Below are positions 18,252 through 26,522 of a stretch of DNA of 64,000 nucleotides, piece by piece (within the stretch, counting starts at the first letter, position 1; each line of letters begins with the position of its first letter). Source of the DNA: Woodsholea maritima DSM 17123 (GTDB lineage Bacteria > Pseudomonadota > Alphaproteobacteria > Caulobacterales > Maricaulaceae); contig NZ_KB908057.1 of NCBI RefSeq assembly GCF_000382325.1, forward strand, positions 178,783 to 242,782, written 5' to 3'. The position numbers were made by a program, and so were the translations under genes. The notes under the pieces are model-generated. The model was not told the origin of the DNA. It saw nothing but the letters and a program-made list of their open reading frames with translations, and searched no databases.

Positions 18252-19091
18252 ATGAGCCTAGAAACCCTTTCTCGCGTGCGCAGTCATGGCGGCACGCAAG
18301 GCGTTTATCGCCATCCCAGCCAAGCCACAGGGACTGAGATGACTTTCTCGGTCTTTGTGCCCGAGCATAAGCCGGGTGAACGACTTCCAGTGGTGTGGTA
18401 TCTCTCCGGTCTTACCTGTACCCAAGCCAATGTGACCGAGAAGGGCGAGTTTCGCCAAGCTTGCGCTGAATTGGGTGTCATCTTTATTGCGCCCGATACC
18501 TCGCCGCGCGGTGAAGGCGTGGCCGATGATGCGGGCTATGATCTGGGCCAGGGGGCGGGCTTTTATCTTGATGCCACCCAAGCGCCCTGGGCGGCGCACT
18601 TCCAAATGCGGGCCTATATCGAAGATGAGTTACCCGCGCTGATCTCGGCCCATTTCCCGGTGGATTTAGACCGTCAATCGATCATGGGCCATTCCATGGG
18701 CGGTCATGGGGCGCTGACGATTGGTCTTCGCCATCCTGATCGCTTTAAAGCCATTTCCGCCTTTGCGCCCATCGTCGCGCCCAGCCAGGTGCCCTGGGGG
18801 CAAAAGGCCTTCACCGCCTATTTGGGTGAGGATCAAAGCGCCTGGGCCGCTTATGATGCCTGCGCCATGATCACCGCGGGTGCGCGCGTTAAGGCGATTT
18901 TAATTGATCAGGGCTCGGACGATAATTTCCTGGCGCAGGAATTAAAGCCCGAGCTATTTGAGGCCGCCTGCCAGCGCGTGGGCCAGCCTTTGACCCTGCG
19001 TCATCAGGCCGGATATGATCATAGCTATTACTTCATCTCGACTTTCATGGCCGAACATCTGGCCTGGCATGCCGGTCATCTGAAGGCTTGA
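18252..19091 (+). CDS. fghA: S-formylglutathione hydrolase
   Basis: 279-residue esterase D family alpha/beta hydrolase. It splits S-formylglutathione into formate and glutathione, completing formaldehyde detoxification with FrmA. The nucleophile elbow is GHSMGGHGAL, the oxyanion segment WYLSGLTCTQANVTEKGEF is typical, and the catalytic histidine is in GYDHSYYFI. The ATG directly abuts the frmA stop codon, so the pair is one operon. Confidence 0.95.
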   Translation: MSLETLSRVRSHGGTQGVYRHPSQATGTEMTFSVFVPEHKPGERLPVVWYLSGLTCTQANVTEKGEFRQACAELGVIFIAPDTSPRGEGVADDAGYDLGQGAGFYLDATQAPWAAHFQMRAYIEDELPALISAHFPVDLDRQSIMGHSMGGHGALTIGLRHPDRFKAISAFAPIVAPSQVPWGQKAFTAYLGEDQSAWAAYDACAMITAGARVKAILIDQGSDDNFLAQELKPELFEAACQRVGQPLTLRHQAGYDHSYYFISTFMAEHLAWHAGHLKA

Positions 19092-19166
19092 AAATAGTCA
19101 TCATGGCGGGGAACGCTTCCGGGGGTCTGGGGATTGTATCTATGTCCCTAACCCATGGAGCTGAAA

Positions 19167-19364
19167 ATGAATTCTGATGAATTAAAAGGCCGTTGGAAGC
19201 AAGTTACCGGTGAAGCCAAGCGTCAATGGGGTAAGCTGACCGATGATGATGCGGCTGTGATTGACGGTGATCGTGAGAAGTTGGTCGGTAAGATCCAGGA
19301 AAAATACGGCAAATCAAAAGAAGAAGCCGAGCAGGAAGTTCACGACTGGGTCGAAAAAATATAA
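19167..19364 (+). CDS. CsbD-family general stress protein
   Basis: 65 residues, charged and helical. The CsbD pattern NSDELKGRWKQVTGEAKRQWG and the end KSKEEAEQEVHDWV are clear. GGAG at 19157-19160, six bases before the ATG at 19167, favours that start over the ATG at 19155. CsbD proteins are induced by general stress; their biochemistry is not known. A GGAAC at 19110 is followed 17 bases later by GATT, a poor match to the EcfG promoter, so stress control is not shown here. Confidence 0.88.
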   Translation: MNSDELKGRWKQVTGEAKRQWGKLTDDDAAVIDGDREKLVGKIQEKYGKSKEEAEQEVHDWVEKI

Positions 19365-19381
19365 AACTTGATATTAAAAAA

Positions 19382-19407
19382 GGCGGTCATTTCTGACCGC
19401 CTTTTTT
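19382..19407. terminator. Bidirectional intrinsic terminator between csbD and proB
   Basis: GGCGGTCA, TTTC, TGACCGCC, with TTTTTT on one side and AAAAA on the other. It can stop the csbD transcript and the convergent proB transcript. Confidence 0.92.
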
Positions 19408-19413
19408 AATATT

Positions 19414-20574
19414 TTATTGTGCCGCGACTTGAGGCTCCAACAAGGTCTCATCCCAGCTTAAGCGCGTCTGGGCAAGCTTAGCCATATTGTCCTTACGGAT
19501 AATGATAGGCCGCGCGGTATAGCCTAAAATCTCCATCACCTCATCATGGGGATGGGCGATCAGGCGTTTCACCTCTTCAGCGGAGAAGGAACAGAGCCCG
19601 CGTGCGACCTCGACGCCATCTTCGCCATAGACATGCAGCACATCGCCTTTTTGAAACGTGCCGGTCAGGGACAGAATATCGCGCTGATCAATATGACGAG
19701 TGGGCCCGTCGATAATTTCATCGGCGACGGCCTGTTTCACAACTATACTGCCGGCCATGTGCAAGCGATTGGTCAACCAGCCATGCCAGGCCGATTCCGG
19801 TGTCCCAATCGCGGGGCAGCGCGTATGCCGGCGCGAGCCATCTAAAACGCCAGTGACGGGGCGCTCCAACACGCCTTTCGCCAGATAGGTCGTACACCCA
19901 CTATGCTGGGCCATATTGGCCGCAATCAACTTGGTCAGCATCCCGCCAGAGCCTAAGGCGCTTTTGCTGGCGGCCCCTTCTAAATATTGTGAGACATCAT
20001 GAAGCTCGCTGACAAATTGCGCGCCGGGTTCAGCGGGATCACGGTCATAAAGCCCATCCACGCTGGTCAGCATGATAAATTCATCAGCCTTGATCATATG
20101 GGCGATGGCCGAGGCGAGGCGGTCATTATCGCCAACGCGTAATTCCTCGGTCGTAATGGTGTCGTTTTCATTGACGATGGGCATGATGCCATTTTCGAAC
20201 AAGCGCTCGATGGTGTTCTTGATATTGATGAAGCGCCTGCGCCCTTCCATATCGTCCAGGGTGATCAGGATCTGGGCAATATCGAAATTATGCTCGGCGG
20301 CGATGTTTTTATAAGCATTGATGAGCAGCGGCTGGCCAATGGCGGCGGCGGCTTGCTTGTCCAGCAAGCTACAAGCCCCCGGTTCACACTCCACCGCATT
20401 AAGGCCCAGCGCCACCGCGCCAGAAGACATCAACACGACATCGCGGCCCTGATCGCGTAGGACCCTAATGTCCTGCATCAGTGCGCTTAAAAAGGCATAG
20501 CGCAGCTGTAGGGTTTGTTCATTGGCCAGCAGGCTCGATCCGATTTTAATGACGGTACGTTTTCGATCACTCAT
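19414..20574 (-). CDS. proB: Glutamate 5-kinase
   Basis: 386 residues: N-terminal amino-acid kinase domain (VIKIGSSLLAN start, IVNENDTITTEELRVGDNDRLA motif, GSGGMLTKLIAA) and C-terminal PUA domain. It catalyses the first, normally feedback-inhibited, step of proline synthesis from glutamate. It is the last gene of proC-proA-proB, 58 bases after proA. AAGGA precedes the ATG. Length matches the PUA-containing form. Confidence 0.96.
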   Translation of the reverse strand: MSDRKRTVIKIGSSLLANEQTLQLRYAFLSALMQDIRVLRDQGRDVVLMSSGAVALGLNAVECEPGACSLLDKQAAAAIGQPLLINAYKNIAAEHNFDIAQILITLDDMEGRRRFINIKNTIERLFENGIMPIVNENDTITTEELRVGDNDRLASAIAHMIKADEFIMLTSVDGLYDRDPAEPGAQFVSELHDVSQYLEGAASKSALGSGGMLTKLIAANMAQHSGCTTYLAKGVLERPVTGVLDGSRRHTRCPAIGTPESAWHGWLTNRLHMAGSIVVKQAVADEIIDGPTRHIDQRDILSLTGTFQKGDVLHVYGEDGVEVARGLCSFSAEEVKRLIAHPHDEVMEILGYTARPIIIRKDNMAKLAQTRLSWDETLLEPQVAAQ

Positions 20575-20632
20575 GATTTTAAATCCTTGTTCTGAAGATG
20601 AGGCAGTCGGGGTCGGACGTCGCGGCTGCGCG

Positions 20633-21889
20633 TCACGGTCGGACTTGGCCCTGGCCCAGAACTTCGTATTTAAAGGTGGTGAGCTGTTCTAATCCCACCG
20701 GTCCGCGCGCGTGCAGGCGCCCGGTGGCAATTCCAATTTCTGCGCCCATACCGAACTCACCGCCATCGGCAAATTGGGTGGAGGCGTTATGCATCACGAT
20801 GGCGCTGTCGACCTCGTTCAGGAAGCGGCGCGCGACATCACTGTTTTCTGTAATGATGGCATCGGTATGGTGCGAGGAATGCTGCGCGATGAAGGCCAAC
20901 GCCTCATCAGGGCCATCGACCAGTTTCACCGCCAAGATACGATCAAGATATTCCGTATCCCAATCGTCTTCACTGGCCAGGACGACACGATCATCGATGA
21001 CCCGCGCCTCTTCCTCGCCGCGCACTTCGCAGGTTTCCAACGCTGTGATGAGCTGAGGTAGAAGATCCTTGGCTATGGTGCGATCTATCACTACGGTTTC
21101 GGCGGCGCCGCAAATCCCGGTGCGACGCAGCTTGGCATTGACGATGACGGCGATGGCTTTGGCCTGATCAGCATCTTGATGAACATAAACATGATTATTG
21201 CCATCAAGATGGAGAAGGGTCGGCACCCGGCTTTCTTCCATCACCAAGCTGGTAAGCCCCTTGCCGCCGCGTGGAATGATCAGATCAATCAGACCCTGGG
21301 CGCGCAGCATTTGCGCCACCGCGGCCCGGTCCGTCGTGCCCAGCGTTTGAATGGCATCTTCAGGAAGACCGACCGATTTAAGCCCTTCGCGCAGGCAGGC
21401 GACAATGATTTCGGTGGAGTGCACACTGTCAGAGCCCCCGCGCAGGATCACGACATTGCCGGACTTCAGGCAGAGCGCGCCCGCATCGGCGGCCACATTG
21501 GGGCGCGATTCATAAATGATCCCGATCACACCCAGAGGGGTGGCGACCTGGCGGATCTCCAGACCATTGGGGCGCGTAGTGGTGTTGAGGATACGGCCCA
21601 CCGGATCGGGCAGGCTCACCACCGTTTCCAGCCCGGCGGCCATGGCCTCAATCCGCTCTGGGGTCAGTAAGAGGCGATCAATGAAGGAAGCGGGCTTGTC
21701 GGCGGCTTTGGCCACATCGACATCTTGGGCATTGGCCGCGAGGATATCCTGCGAACGCCGACGCAGCGCCTGCGCCCCAGCCTGGATCGCCTCATTTTTC
21801 ACCGGGCTCGGGGCCTGGGCGAGACGACGGGCTGCGGCGCGCGCGCGCGTGGCGACATCAGTGACATAATCGGGCATAGCGGTAGACAT
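20633..21889 (-). CDS. proA: Glutamate-5-semialdehyde dehydrogenase (gamma-glutamyl phosphate reductase)
   Basis: 418 residues. It reduces gamma-glutamyl phosphate, the ProB product, with NADPH. The catalytic cysteine lies in [15 protein letters not shown], and the ALDH-like segment [20 protein letters not shown] is diagnostic. TAGGAG five bases before the ATG at 21889 (MSTAMPDYV) decides the start; the frame stays open upstream. It follows proC by about 44 bases and precedes proB. Confidence 0.96.
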   Translation of the reverse strand: MSTAMPDYVTDVATRARAAARRLAQAPSPVKNEAIQAGAQALRRRSQDILAANAQDVDVAKAADKPASFIDRLLLTPERIEAMAAGLETVVSLPDPVGRILNTTTRPNGLEIRQVATPLGVIGIIYESRPNVAADAGALCLKSGNVVILRGGSDSVHSTEIIVACLREGLKSVGLPEDAIQTLGTTDRAAVAQMLRAQGLIDLIIPRGGKGLTSLVMEESRVPTLLHLDGNNHVYVHQDADQAKAIAVIVNAKLRRTGICGAAETVVIDRTIAKDLLPQLITALETCEVRGEEEARVIDDRVVLASEDDWDTEYLDRILAVKLVDGPDEALAFIAQHSSHHTDAIITENSDVARRFLNEVDSAIVMHNASTQFADGGEFGMGAEIGIATGRLHARGPVGLEQLTTFKYEVLGQGQVRP

Positions 21890-21933
21890 AAAAACTCCTA
21901 AAGTGACTTCATACAAAGGGCGAAGCGGCGGGT

Positions 21934-22722
21934 TTAACCGCCTTGGGACAGCTCACGCGCGCGGTGATAGGCGGCGTTGAGCGTGGCTTTAAACCGGGTT
22001 TTCAACTGATCCTCGGCCATCAATTGATCGAGACCGGCTTGGGTGGTGCCATTTTTACTGGTGACCGAGGCGCGAAGAGCGGCCGGGTTTTGATCGCTGG
22101 TTGCGGCCATCTCCACCGCGCCTTTCAAGGTGGCAAAGACTAGCGTGCGCGCGTCGTCGAGAGAGAAGCCCAGATCCTGAGCGGCTTCGAGATAGGCTTC
22201 GATAAGGTAGAAGACATAGCCTGGCCCGCTGCCCGACACGGCCGTCAGGCGGTCTAAATGGTCTTCGCTAGCCACCCACAGGGCGGCGCCCGTGGCGTCG
22301 GCAAGGCGATCGGCAAGGGCGCGCTGGGCCTCTTGAGTTTGGGCGTTGGCCACCAGCCCATTCATGCTCTGGGCAATTTTCGCGGGCAAATTGGGCATGA
22401 TGCGCACGATGGCGCGCTCAGGGAAATAGCGTTCCAAAGTGGCGAGCGAAACCCCTGCCGCCATCGACATCACCAGGCCCTCGGTTTTGAGATAGGGCGC
22501 ATAGGCAGGCGCGACCGCGGCCATCATCTGGGGCTTGATCGCCAGAATGACGCCATCAAAACTGGCCGCGTCCAGCCCGTCCAGGTTGGCGCGATAGGTG
22601 ACATCTTGGGGCAATCCTTTGGGCGTGGGCTTAACGATGGTAAAGTCAAAACCGTCTAGCGCGCGCCAGCTTTCCAGCATGGCACCGCCCATATTCCCAC
22701 ACCCTGCCATCAAGATTTTCAT
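21934..22722 (-). CDS. proC: Pyrroline-5-carboxylate reductase
   Basis: 262 residues with the N-terminal NAD(P)-binding motif [15 protein letters not shown] and the C-terminal signature [12 protein letters not shown]. It makes proline from pyrroline-5-carboxylate. It is the first gene of the minus-strand proCAB run, so the window holds the whole glutamate-to-proline pathway in one unit. AAAGGG lies before the ATG. The 5' leader carries a small Pro-rich reading frame and alternative hairpins (see separate entries). Confidence 0.95.
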   Translation of the reverse strand: MKILMAGCGNMGGAMLESWRALDGFDFTIVKPTPKGLPQDVTYRANLDGLDAASFDGVILAIKPQMMAAVAPAYAPYLKTEGLVMSMAAGVSLATLERYFPERAIVRIMPNLPAKIAQSMNGLVANAQTQEAQRALADRLADATGAALWVASEDHLDRLTAVSGSGPGYVFYLIEAYLEAAQDLGFSLDDARTLVFATLKGAVEMAATSDQNPAALRASVTSKNGTTQAGLDQLMAEDQLKTRFKATLNAAYHRARELSQGG

Positions 22723-22752
22723 GAATTACCCTTTAGATTTGACATAACAATG

Positions 22753-22887
22753 CGCCCCCAGACCCAGATGCGTGGGTGGGGCGTTAGATGGTCTCTTCGA
22801 TTGTCTGCCAGCCGGTTGCGTGCTTAGTCAGCAACGCGCGCAAAATGAAGCAGCATAAAGCGAACCCACACCCACTTTTACAGTGGG
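22753..22887 (-). promoter_or_regulatory. Candidate proline attenuator with mutually exclusive hairpins
   Basis: Read on the minus strand: segment 1 CCCACT (22887-22882) pairs with segment 2 AGTGGG (22876-22871); segment 2 as GTGGGTG (22875-22869) can instead pair with segment 3 CACCCAC (22778-22772); segment 3 as CGCCCCACCCA (22783-22773) can instead pair with segment 4 TGGGT-C-TGGGGGCG (22766-22753). This 1:2, 2:3, 3:4 layout is that of classical peptide-leader attenuation. The final hairpin is followed by CATTGTTATG and not by a clean T run, so termination would need Rho, or control may be at another level. Function is inferred. Confidence 0.5.
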
Positions 22888-22934
22888 CGGACCGGTCGCG
22901 GTTGGCGTGGCGTATAGAAAAGTGCGTGCTGCAT
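22878..22934 (-). CDS. Candidate Pro/Arg-rich leader peptide of proCAB (18 aa)
   Basis: ATG at 22934 opens an 18-codon frame, MQHALFYTPRQPRPVRPL, with four Pro and three Arg in the last ten residues. The stop codon lies inside the loop of the first hairpin, and the Pro14 codon is about one ribosome half-footprint upstream of hairpin segment 1. There is no good Shine-Dalgarno. A candidate promoter, TTGACG at 22970-22965 and GTTAGTC about 14 bases further on, would place transcription start within about ten bases of the ATG, giving a nearly leaderless message as in some alphaproteobacterial trp leaders. A 7-bp dyad GAAGACT-AAC-AGTCTTC (22941-22957) overlaps that promoter. Confidence 0.45.
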   Translation of the reverse strand: MQHALFYTPRQPRPVRPL

Positions 22935-23060
22935 TGCGGTGAAGACTAACAGTCTTCGCACCTGCGTCAACCCGGTTTTAGAAAAAATACCCGTGTTGAT
23001 GGTGCGCCAACGGCCCCACCCAAGGGGTGAGGCCGCCAGTGTATCCGTCCGAGGGGAGGG

Positions 23061-23630
23061 TTAGACGGATTGGGCTTGGGCGGCATGTTGGCCTTCGCAA
23101 ACTTCTTCAACCAGCTTGGCGCAGAACGCCTCTAAATCTTTGGGGGTGCGGCTGGTTACCAGGCCCTCATCGACCACAACCGCTTCATCCACGACTTTCG
23201 CGCCCGCATTTGCCAGGTCCGTGCGGATGGCTTCGACGGAGGTCAGGGTGCGACCCTTGACAACATCGGCATCAATCAGAATTTGTGGGCCGTGACAGAT
23301 CGCGGCGACGGGCTTTTTTTGCGCGAAAAAGTCACGCACGAAGCTTTTGACATCATCATTGATGCGTAGGGCGTCTGGGGAAAACAAGCCGCCGGGAATG
23401 ACCAGAGCATCAAAACGTTCGGCTTTGGCATTGCCCAATACATCATTGACGGGGATGGTTTTACCAGTTTCGCGATGGCGATTGGCTTCAATCTCACCAG
23501 TATTGAGCGAGATTACATGAACCTCAGCCCCCGCATCTTCCAAGGCAGATTTAGGCTCGAACAATTCGGATTCTTCAAACCCGTCTGCGGCCAGAATTGC
23601 GATACGACGTCCTTCAGCGCGAGCGGACAT
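23061..23630 (-). CDS. DJ-1/PfpI family protein (protease I-like, deglycase/chaperone)
   Basis: 189 residues. DJ-1/PfpI superfamily, cytoplasmic. The conserved acidic residue is in DGFEESEL (about residue 18), the nucleophile cysteine is in AAICHGPQIL, and LVIPGGLFSPDALR is typical. The family includes stress-linked glyoxalases, deglycases and peptidases; which activity applies is open. AGGAGG five bases before the ATG at 23630 decides the start over a GTG two codons earlier. It has an exact EcfG-type promoter upstream, so it is likely a general stress gene. Confidence 0.9.
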   Translation of the reverse strand: MSARAEGRRIAILAADGFEESELFEPKSALEDAGAEVHVISLNTGEIEANRHRETGKTIPVNDVLGNAKAERFDALVIPGGLFSPDALRINDDVKSFVRDFFAQKKPVAAICHGPQILIDADVVKGRTLTSVEAIRTDLANAGAKVVDEAVVVDEGLVTSRTPKDLEAFCAKLVEEVCEGQHAAQAQSV

Positions 23631-23667
23631 AGTCACCTCCTTGTTTTGATTTCACTTACATAAAATA

Positions 23668-23693
23668 AACGAGGACAAGGGGGGCTTCGTTCC
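23668..23693 (-). promoter_or_regulatory. EcfG-type promoter for the DJ-1/PfpI gene
   Basis: Minus strand: GGAAC (23693-23689), 17 bases, CGTT (23671-23668), about 40 bases before the ATG. Exact match to the alphaproteobacterial general stress sigma factor consensus; ecfG itself lies at 43148. Confidence 0.75.
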
Positions 23694-23716
23694 AATATTC
23701 GCGCAATAAATCCCAG

Positions 23717-23854
23717 TTATGTCAGCGCCATAAAGGTAATAACCGCAATGGCCAGCAAGCCGACGGCCAGAATGGTTGAGGTTAAGAAAACGCGCTCTTG
23801 ATCGCGGCGATTTTCACCCTGTCGAGCTTCGGTTTAGGTCAGTTTTTCGGCCAT
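23717..23854 (-). pseudogene. Small membrane protein gene interrupted by an in-frame stop
   Basis: Strong AGGAGG then ATG at 23854: MAEKLT, then TAA at 23836-23834, then 38 further codons in the same frame reading TEARQGENRRDQERVFLTS followed by a single hydrophobic helix and a normal stop. The start with LT-TEARQG and a terminal membrane helix recalls a short conserved alphaproteobacterial membrane protein type (recalled, not searched). A single base change, for example GAA to TAA, would explain the break; a sequencing error is also possible. It lies 12 bases behind the 52-residue gene and shares its EcfG promoter. Confidence 0.6.
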
Positions 23855-23866
23855 AATGGCCTCCTT

Positions 23867-24025
23867 TTATTCGGCTTTTAAAGAGATTGTGTCATCACTG
23901 AAGTGAATTTCAAGACTGTCCTCTTGCTCTTCTTGCCAAAGGGCAAAGGCTAAGCCGCCGATAACAATGCCAAGGCCCAGGGCAATCGCGATGATCAAAG
24001 ATTTGCTTTTTTTATCTTGGGTCAT
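23867..24025 (-). CDS. Small single-pass membrane protein (52 aa)
   Basis: ATG at 24025 after AAGGGAG. The product begins MTQDKKSKSLIIAIALG, has one membrane helix at residues 10-29 and an acidic tail (QEEQEDSLEIHFSDD). I do not recognise a named family. An exact EcfG promoter just upstream and the RBS support that it is expressed. It is followed 12 bases later by the broken small gene. Confidence 0.7.
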   Translation of the reverse strand: MTQDKKSKSLIIAIALGLGIVIGGLAFALWQEEQEDSLEIHFSDDTISLKAE

Positions 24026-24049
24026 GGTTCATCTCCCTTCGCGATTTTT

Positions 24050-24075
24050 AACGCGCGATCATGCCAAGCGGTTCC
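24050..24075 (-). promoter_or_regulatory. EcfG-type promoter for the small membrane protein pair
   Basis: Minus strand: GGAAC (24075-24071), 17 bases, CGTT (24053-24050), 25 bases before the ATG at 24025. Exact consensus match. It overlaps the downstream flank of the transporter gene ending at 24094. Confidence 0.75.
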
Positions 24076-24093
24076 CCGCCCAATGGCCAGGGC

Positions 24094-24900
24094 TCACTCG
24101 ACTTCCTTATGAACCTGACCATAGGCCAGCCCCGCAAACAGCGCCGCACCCCCGATGGTATTGCCCAATAAGACGGGCAGCCAGAACTGACCCACGGCCT
24201 GGACCAGGCTGGCATAGCCTTGATGGACCAGAACGGTCATTTCGACACTGCCCGCGATGATGTGCGGAAAATGCGCGGCCCCCACCAGGAAGGTGATCAG
24301 AAAGACACTTAAAAACCGGTCGGTTGATAGCGTGGGCAGTGACCAGGCCATCAGGCCGATCAAGAAACCAGCAGGCATGGCGCGCAGGAAGAGTGTAAAG
24401 GCAGAGGAGTCTAATAGATGATGCGTCGCCTCAGCCATGGCCTGGGTCAGCGCATCGCCAATGAGGATGGGCATGGCCAGGCCAATAACCACCGCGCCCA
24501 ATACATTCCCGGCCAGCACGATGCCCCACACCCGTAATAACAGCTGGAATGAGCGCCGTGTGCGCAGGCGGGTCACGGGGATCATAGCGGTCAATGTGGT
24601 TTCGGTGAAGAGTTGCAGGCGCGCCAGCGCGATGAGCAAGAACCCGAAAGGATAGCCCAAGGCGGAGAGGAAGCCGGTCCAGCTGCGATCTGGCAGGGCA
24701 TGGGAAATCGCCGCGATCATGATCGGACTGGCGCTGATGGCAAATCCCGCGGCCACGGCCGATAAAAAAAGCCCCGAGGCCGGGCGCGTTAATTCTTCGC
24801 GCCCGATCCCGGACACAACGGCATAGATGGTTTTTGAGGCGATGTCGTTCTTCTCACGAAGATCGTCCACCTTCTTTTCGTGCTGAGATTTTTCGCTCAT
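24094..24900 (-). CDS. Formate/nitrite transporter family protein (YfdC-like)
   Basis: 268 residues with about six membrane helices. FNT family, of the subgroup with a long charged cytosolic N-terminus (MSEKSQHEKKVDDLREKND) and the GREELTRPASGLFLSA segment. FNT proteins are pentameric channels for small monovalent anions such as formate or nitrite; the substrate here is not known. It is the third gene of a likely operon with the DUF883 protein and a small membrane protein (31-base gap). Confidence 0.85.
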   Translation of the reverse strand: MSEKSQHEKKVDDLREKNDIASKTIYAVVSGIGREELTRPASGLFLSAVAAGFAISASPIMIAAISHALPDRSWTGFLSALGYPFGFLLIALARLQLFTETTLTAMIPVTRLRTRRSFQLLLRVWGIVLAGNVLGAVVIGLAMPILIGDALTQAMAEATHHLLDSSAFTLFLRAMPAGFLIGLMAWSLPTLSTDRFLSVFLITFLVGAAHFPHIIAGSVEMTVLVHQGYASLVQAVGQFWLPVLLGNTIGGAALFAGLAYGQVHKEVE

Positions 24901-24931
24901 AGACGCCTAGGGGTTAAGGGGAGGGCCGGGG

Positions 24932-25315
24932 TTAAGAGGAGGCGCGCGCCGCGCCGCTCAAGATTTGCTGGGCGGCCAGGGCCGCCAGCTGAGGCTTTTT
25001 CGCCAGCAGCATGCCAAAACCCACCAACAGCGCTGTGGTTTGCATAGGGCTGTGCTCCATAGCCTTGCCCACCGTTTTTAGCGGGCTGGGCAGACTGGAG
25101 CGGGTCTCAGGCTTGGCATCAGGCTTTTTCAAGTTGGCGCGGATCAACAGAACCAGCGCGCAGATTGAGCCCACACCGATATATGCGCCCGCGACCACCA
25201 GGCTGGCGATCGAGGCGGAATATTGGCTTTCCAGCCCTTGCCAGGCCCCATGGGTGCCAAAGATCAGGCCGATCAAAGGCCCCGCTAAGGCGATGCACCA
25301 TAAGAGACTTTGCAT
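24932..25315 (-). CDS. Hypothetical membrane protein between DUF883 and FNT genes
   Basis: 127 residues from the ATG at 25315 (a TTG two codons earlier is less likely). Two clear membrane helices near the N-terminus (residues 3-22 and about 33-58), a Pro-rich polar linker, then a third weaker hydrophobic segment (TALLVGFGMLLA). I do not recognise the family with confidence. The start lies about 10 bases after the DUF883 stop, so the two are co-expressed; ElaB/YqjD-type genes often have a small membrane partner, as with E. coli yqjD-yqjE. No function is assigned. Confidence 0.65.
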   Translation of the reverse strand: MQSLLWCIALAGPLIGLIFGTHGAWQGLESQYSASIASLVVAGAYIGVGSICALVLLIRANLKKPDAKPETRSSLPSPLKTVGKAMEHSPMQTTALLVGFGMLLAKKPQLAALAAQQILSGAARASS

Positions 25316-25325
25316 GACCAAGCTC

Positions 25326-25610
25326 TTATTTGCGCATCAACAAGGCGCCGATAAATCCCGCGCCCACGGCCGCGCCGCACGCTGCGATCGGATTTTGGCG
25401 AATATAATCGCGAATTTGATCGTCGATATCGTGGGCTTTATCGCTGACATGCTCGACAGTGTCTTTAGTGGCTTCAACGCCATCGCGCACTTCTTGGTGC
25501 GCAATTTTGGACAGATCTGAAATCAAGCGGTCAACGTCTTTACGTAACGCGCTCAAATCGTCTTGAACGTCATTCATTTCGACCTCACTGTTTTTGCGAA
25601 GTTGGGGCAT
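25326..25610 (-). CDS. DUF883 family (ElaB/YqjD-like) membrane-anchored stress protein
   Basis: 94 residues: a helical amphipathic body with DLSALRKDVDRLISDLSKI and a C-terminal membrane anchor ending IRQNPIAACGAAVGAGFIGALL, the ElaB/YqjD/DUF883 signature. E. coli YqjD tethers stationary-phase ribosomes to the inner membrane; whether this one does is unknown. AAGGAG before the ATG at 25610 supports that start, although an ATG 11 codons later is possible. No EcfG match was seen upstream. Confidence 0.85.
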   Translation of the reverse strand: MPQLRKNSEVEMNDVQDDLSALRKDVDRLISDLSKIAHQEVRDGVEATKDTVEHVSDKAHDIDDQIRDYIRQNPIAACGAAVGAGFIGALLMRK

Positions 25611-25719
25611 GACACACTCCTTATGGAAAAGGACTTCAGTTTTAGAACCTTAAAGGGCACTCGACCTCCACCTGCCGTGAAGGACAGGGGAGGGTCGGGT
25701 GGGCGTTTTATTCAATCGG

Positions 25720-25896
25720 TCATACCCGCGGGGTGCGGCCTTGGACCAGTCCAACCACCAAAGCGATGGCGAATAGAATAAGAAAGCCAAAGAACAGAAT
25801 TTGTGCAATTGAAGCTGCGCCAGCTGCAATGCCGCCGAATCCAAACACTGCTGCAATGATTGCAACAATGAAGAATGCGAGAGCCAGTCTAAGCAT
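25720..25896 (-). CDS. DUF1328 small hydrophobic protein (first of two paralogues)
   Basis: 58 residues, two membrane helices, starting [20 protein letters not shown] and ending [18 protein letters not shown] before the ATG at 25896 sets the start; upstream open frame is not used. Near-identical in design to the protein at 40151. DUF1328 (YtjA-type) proteins are short stress-associated inner membrane proteins without known activity. A variant EcfG promoter lies upstream. Confidence 0.85.
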   Translation of the reverse strand: MLRLALAFFIVAIIAAVFGFGGIAAGAASIAQILFFGFLILFAIALVVGLVQGRTPRV

Positions 25897-25946
25897 CAGA
25901 TTTACTCCCTTTGTTTCCGTACCACCCGGCGTGGTCACATTAAAGA

Positions 25947-25971
25947 AATGCGTGAGAATTAAATCTGTTCC
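25947..25971 (-). promoter_or_regulatory. Variant EcfG-type promoter (CATT) before DUF1328
   Basis: Minus strand: GGAAC (25971-25967), 16 bases, CATTT (from 25950). One base from the CGTT consensus; the same CATT variant is found before dps at 40008-40032. Confidence 0.45.
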
Positions 25972-26264
25972 ATAATTTTACTTTTGCGCGGTGCTGTCAT
26001 GGTTAAGATACGACCCATGCGTTCGGGCACGATCAAAGTCACACGGCCTAAAGCTTTATCCCATAGGGAAAAATGACGACGGCTTGCGCGAACGATCCGT
26101 CGTGCTTTGGCGCTAACGGGAATGACCGCTGCTGCCCCGGTGGCAATCATGATCAGACCCATGGGAAGGGGTGTCGCCGTTAACACGCACCCCGCTGTAA
26201 TCAGCGTAAATCCGCCGATTTTATACAGTCCACGGGTCAAGTGTTTATGTTTAAAGCGTTTCAT
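25959..26264 (-). CDS. Small PGPGW-like membrane protein
   Basis: 101 residues from the ATG at 26264 ([12 protein letters not shown]). A basic N-terminus, one long hydrophobic hairpin interrupted by [14 protein letters not shown], then [15 protein letters not shown]. This layout resembles the PGPGW/TPLP-type transmembrane family, but the PGPGW core itself is absent, so the family is tentative. Function unknown. An exact EcfG promoter 58 bases upstream makes it a likely stress regulon member. Confidence 0.65.
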   Translation of the reverse strand: MKRFKHKHLTRGLYKIGGFTLITAGCVLTATPLPMGLIMIATGAAAVIPVSAKARRIVRASRRHFSLWDKALGRVTLIVPERMGRILTMTAPRKSKIMEQI

Positions 26265-26321
26265 GGTCGCACCTGTTGGTAGGCCCCCTTTGCACATCGC
26301 TATGGGATGCTGTTCTTAATC

Positions 26322-26347
26322 AACGAGGCTCGACCAGGATATGTTCC
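26322..26347 (-). promoter_or_regulatory. EcfG-type promoter for the PGPGW-like gene
   Basis: Minus strand: GGAAC (26347-26343), 17 bases, CGTT (26325-26322). Exact consensus match. Confidence 0.75.
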
Positions 26348-26522
26348 GTGAAATGATCGTAAGGCGCACGCAGCGCGCGGGCGGCCACACCTGGGTCATC
26401 GGCGGGCCTTACTCGAGGAACACTGTAAAAAGTCATGAAAGTTATAACTCATCATACCAGAATTTAACGGCTGGCCCGCAATAGTGAACGCATAAGAAGG
26501 ACGAAAAGTCTAAGGTGGGTCT

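Noticed and set aside
19110-19135. EcfG promoter before csbD
   Set aside because: GGAAC is present, but the -10 at 17 bases is GATT, two mismatches from CGTT; too weak to call.
22741-22970. 6S RNA, tmRNA or tRNA upstream of proC
   Set aside because: No tRNA-like arms, no tag frame and no 6S bubble layout were found; the leader-peptide model fits better.
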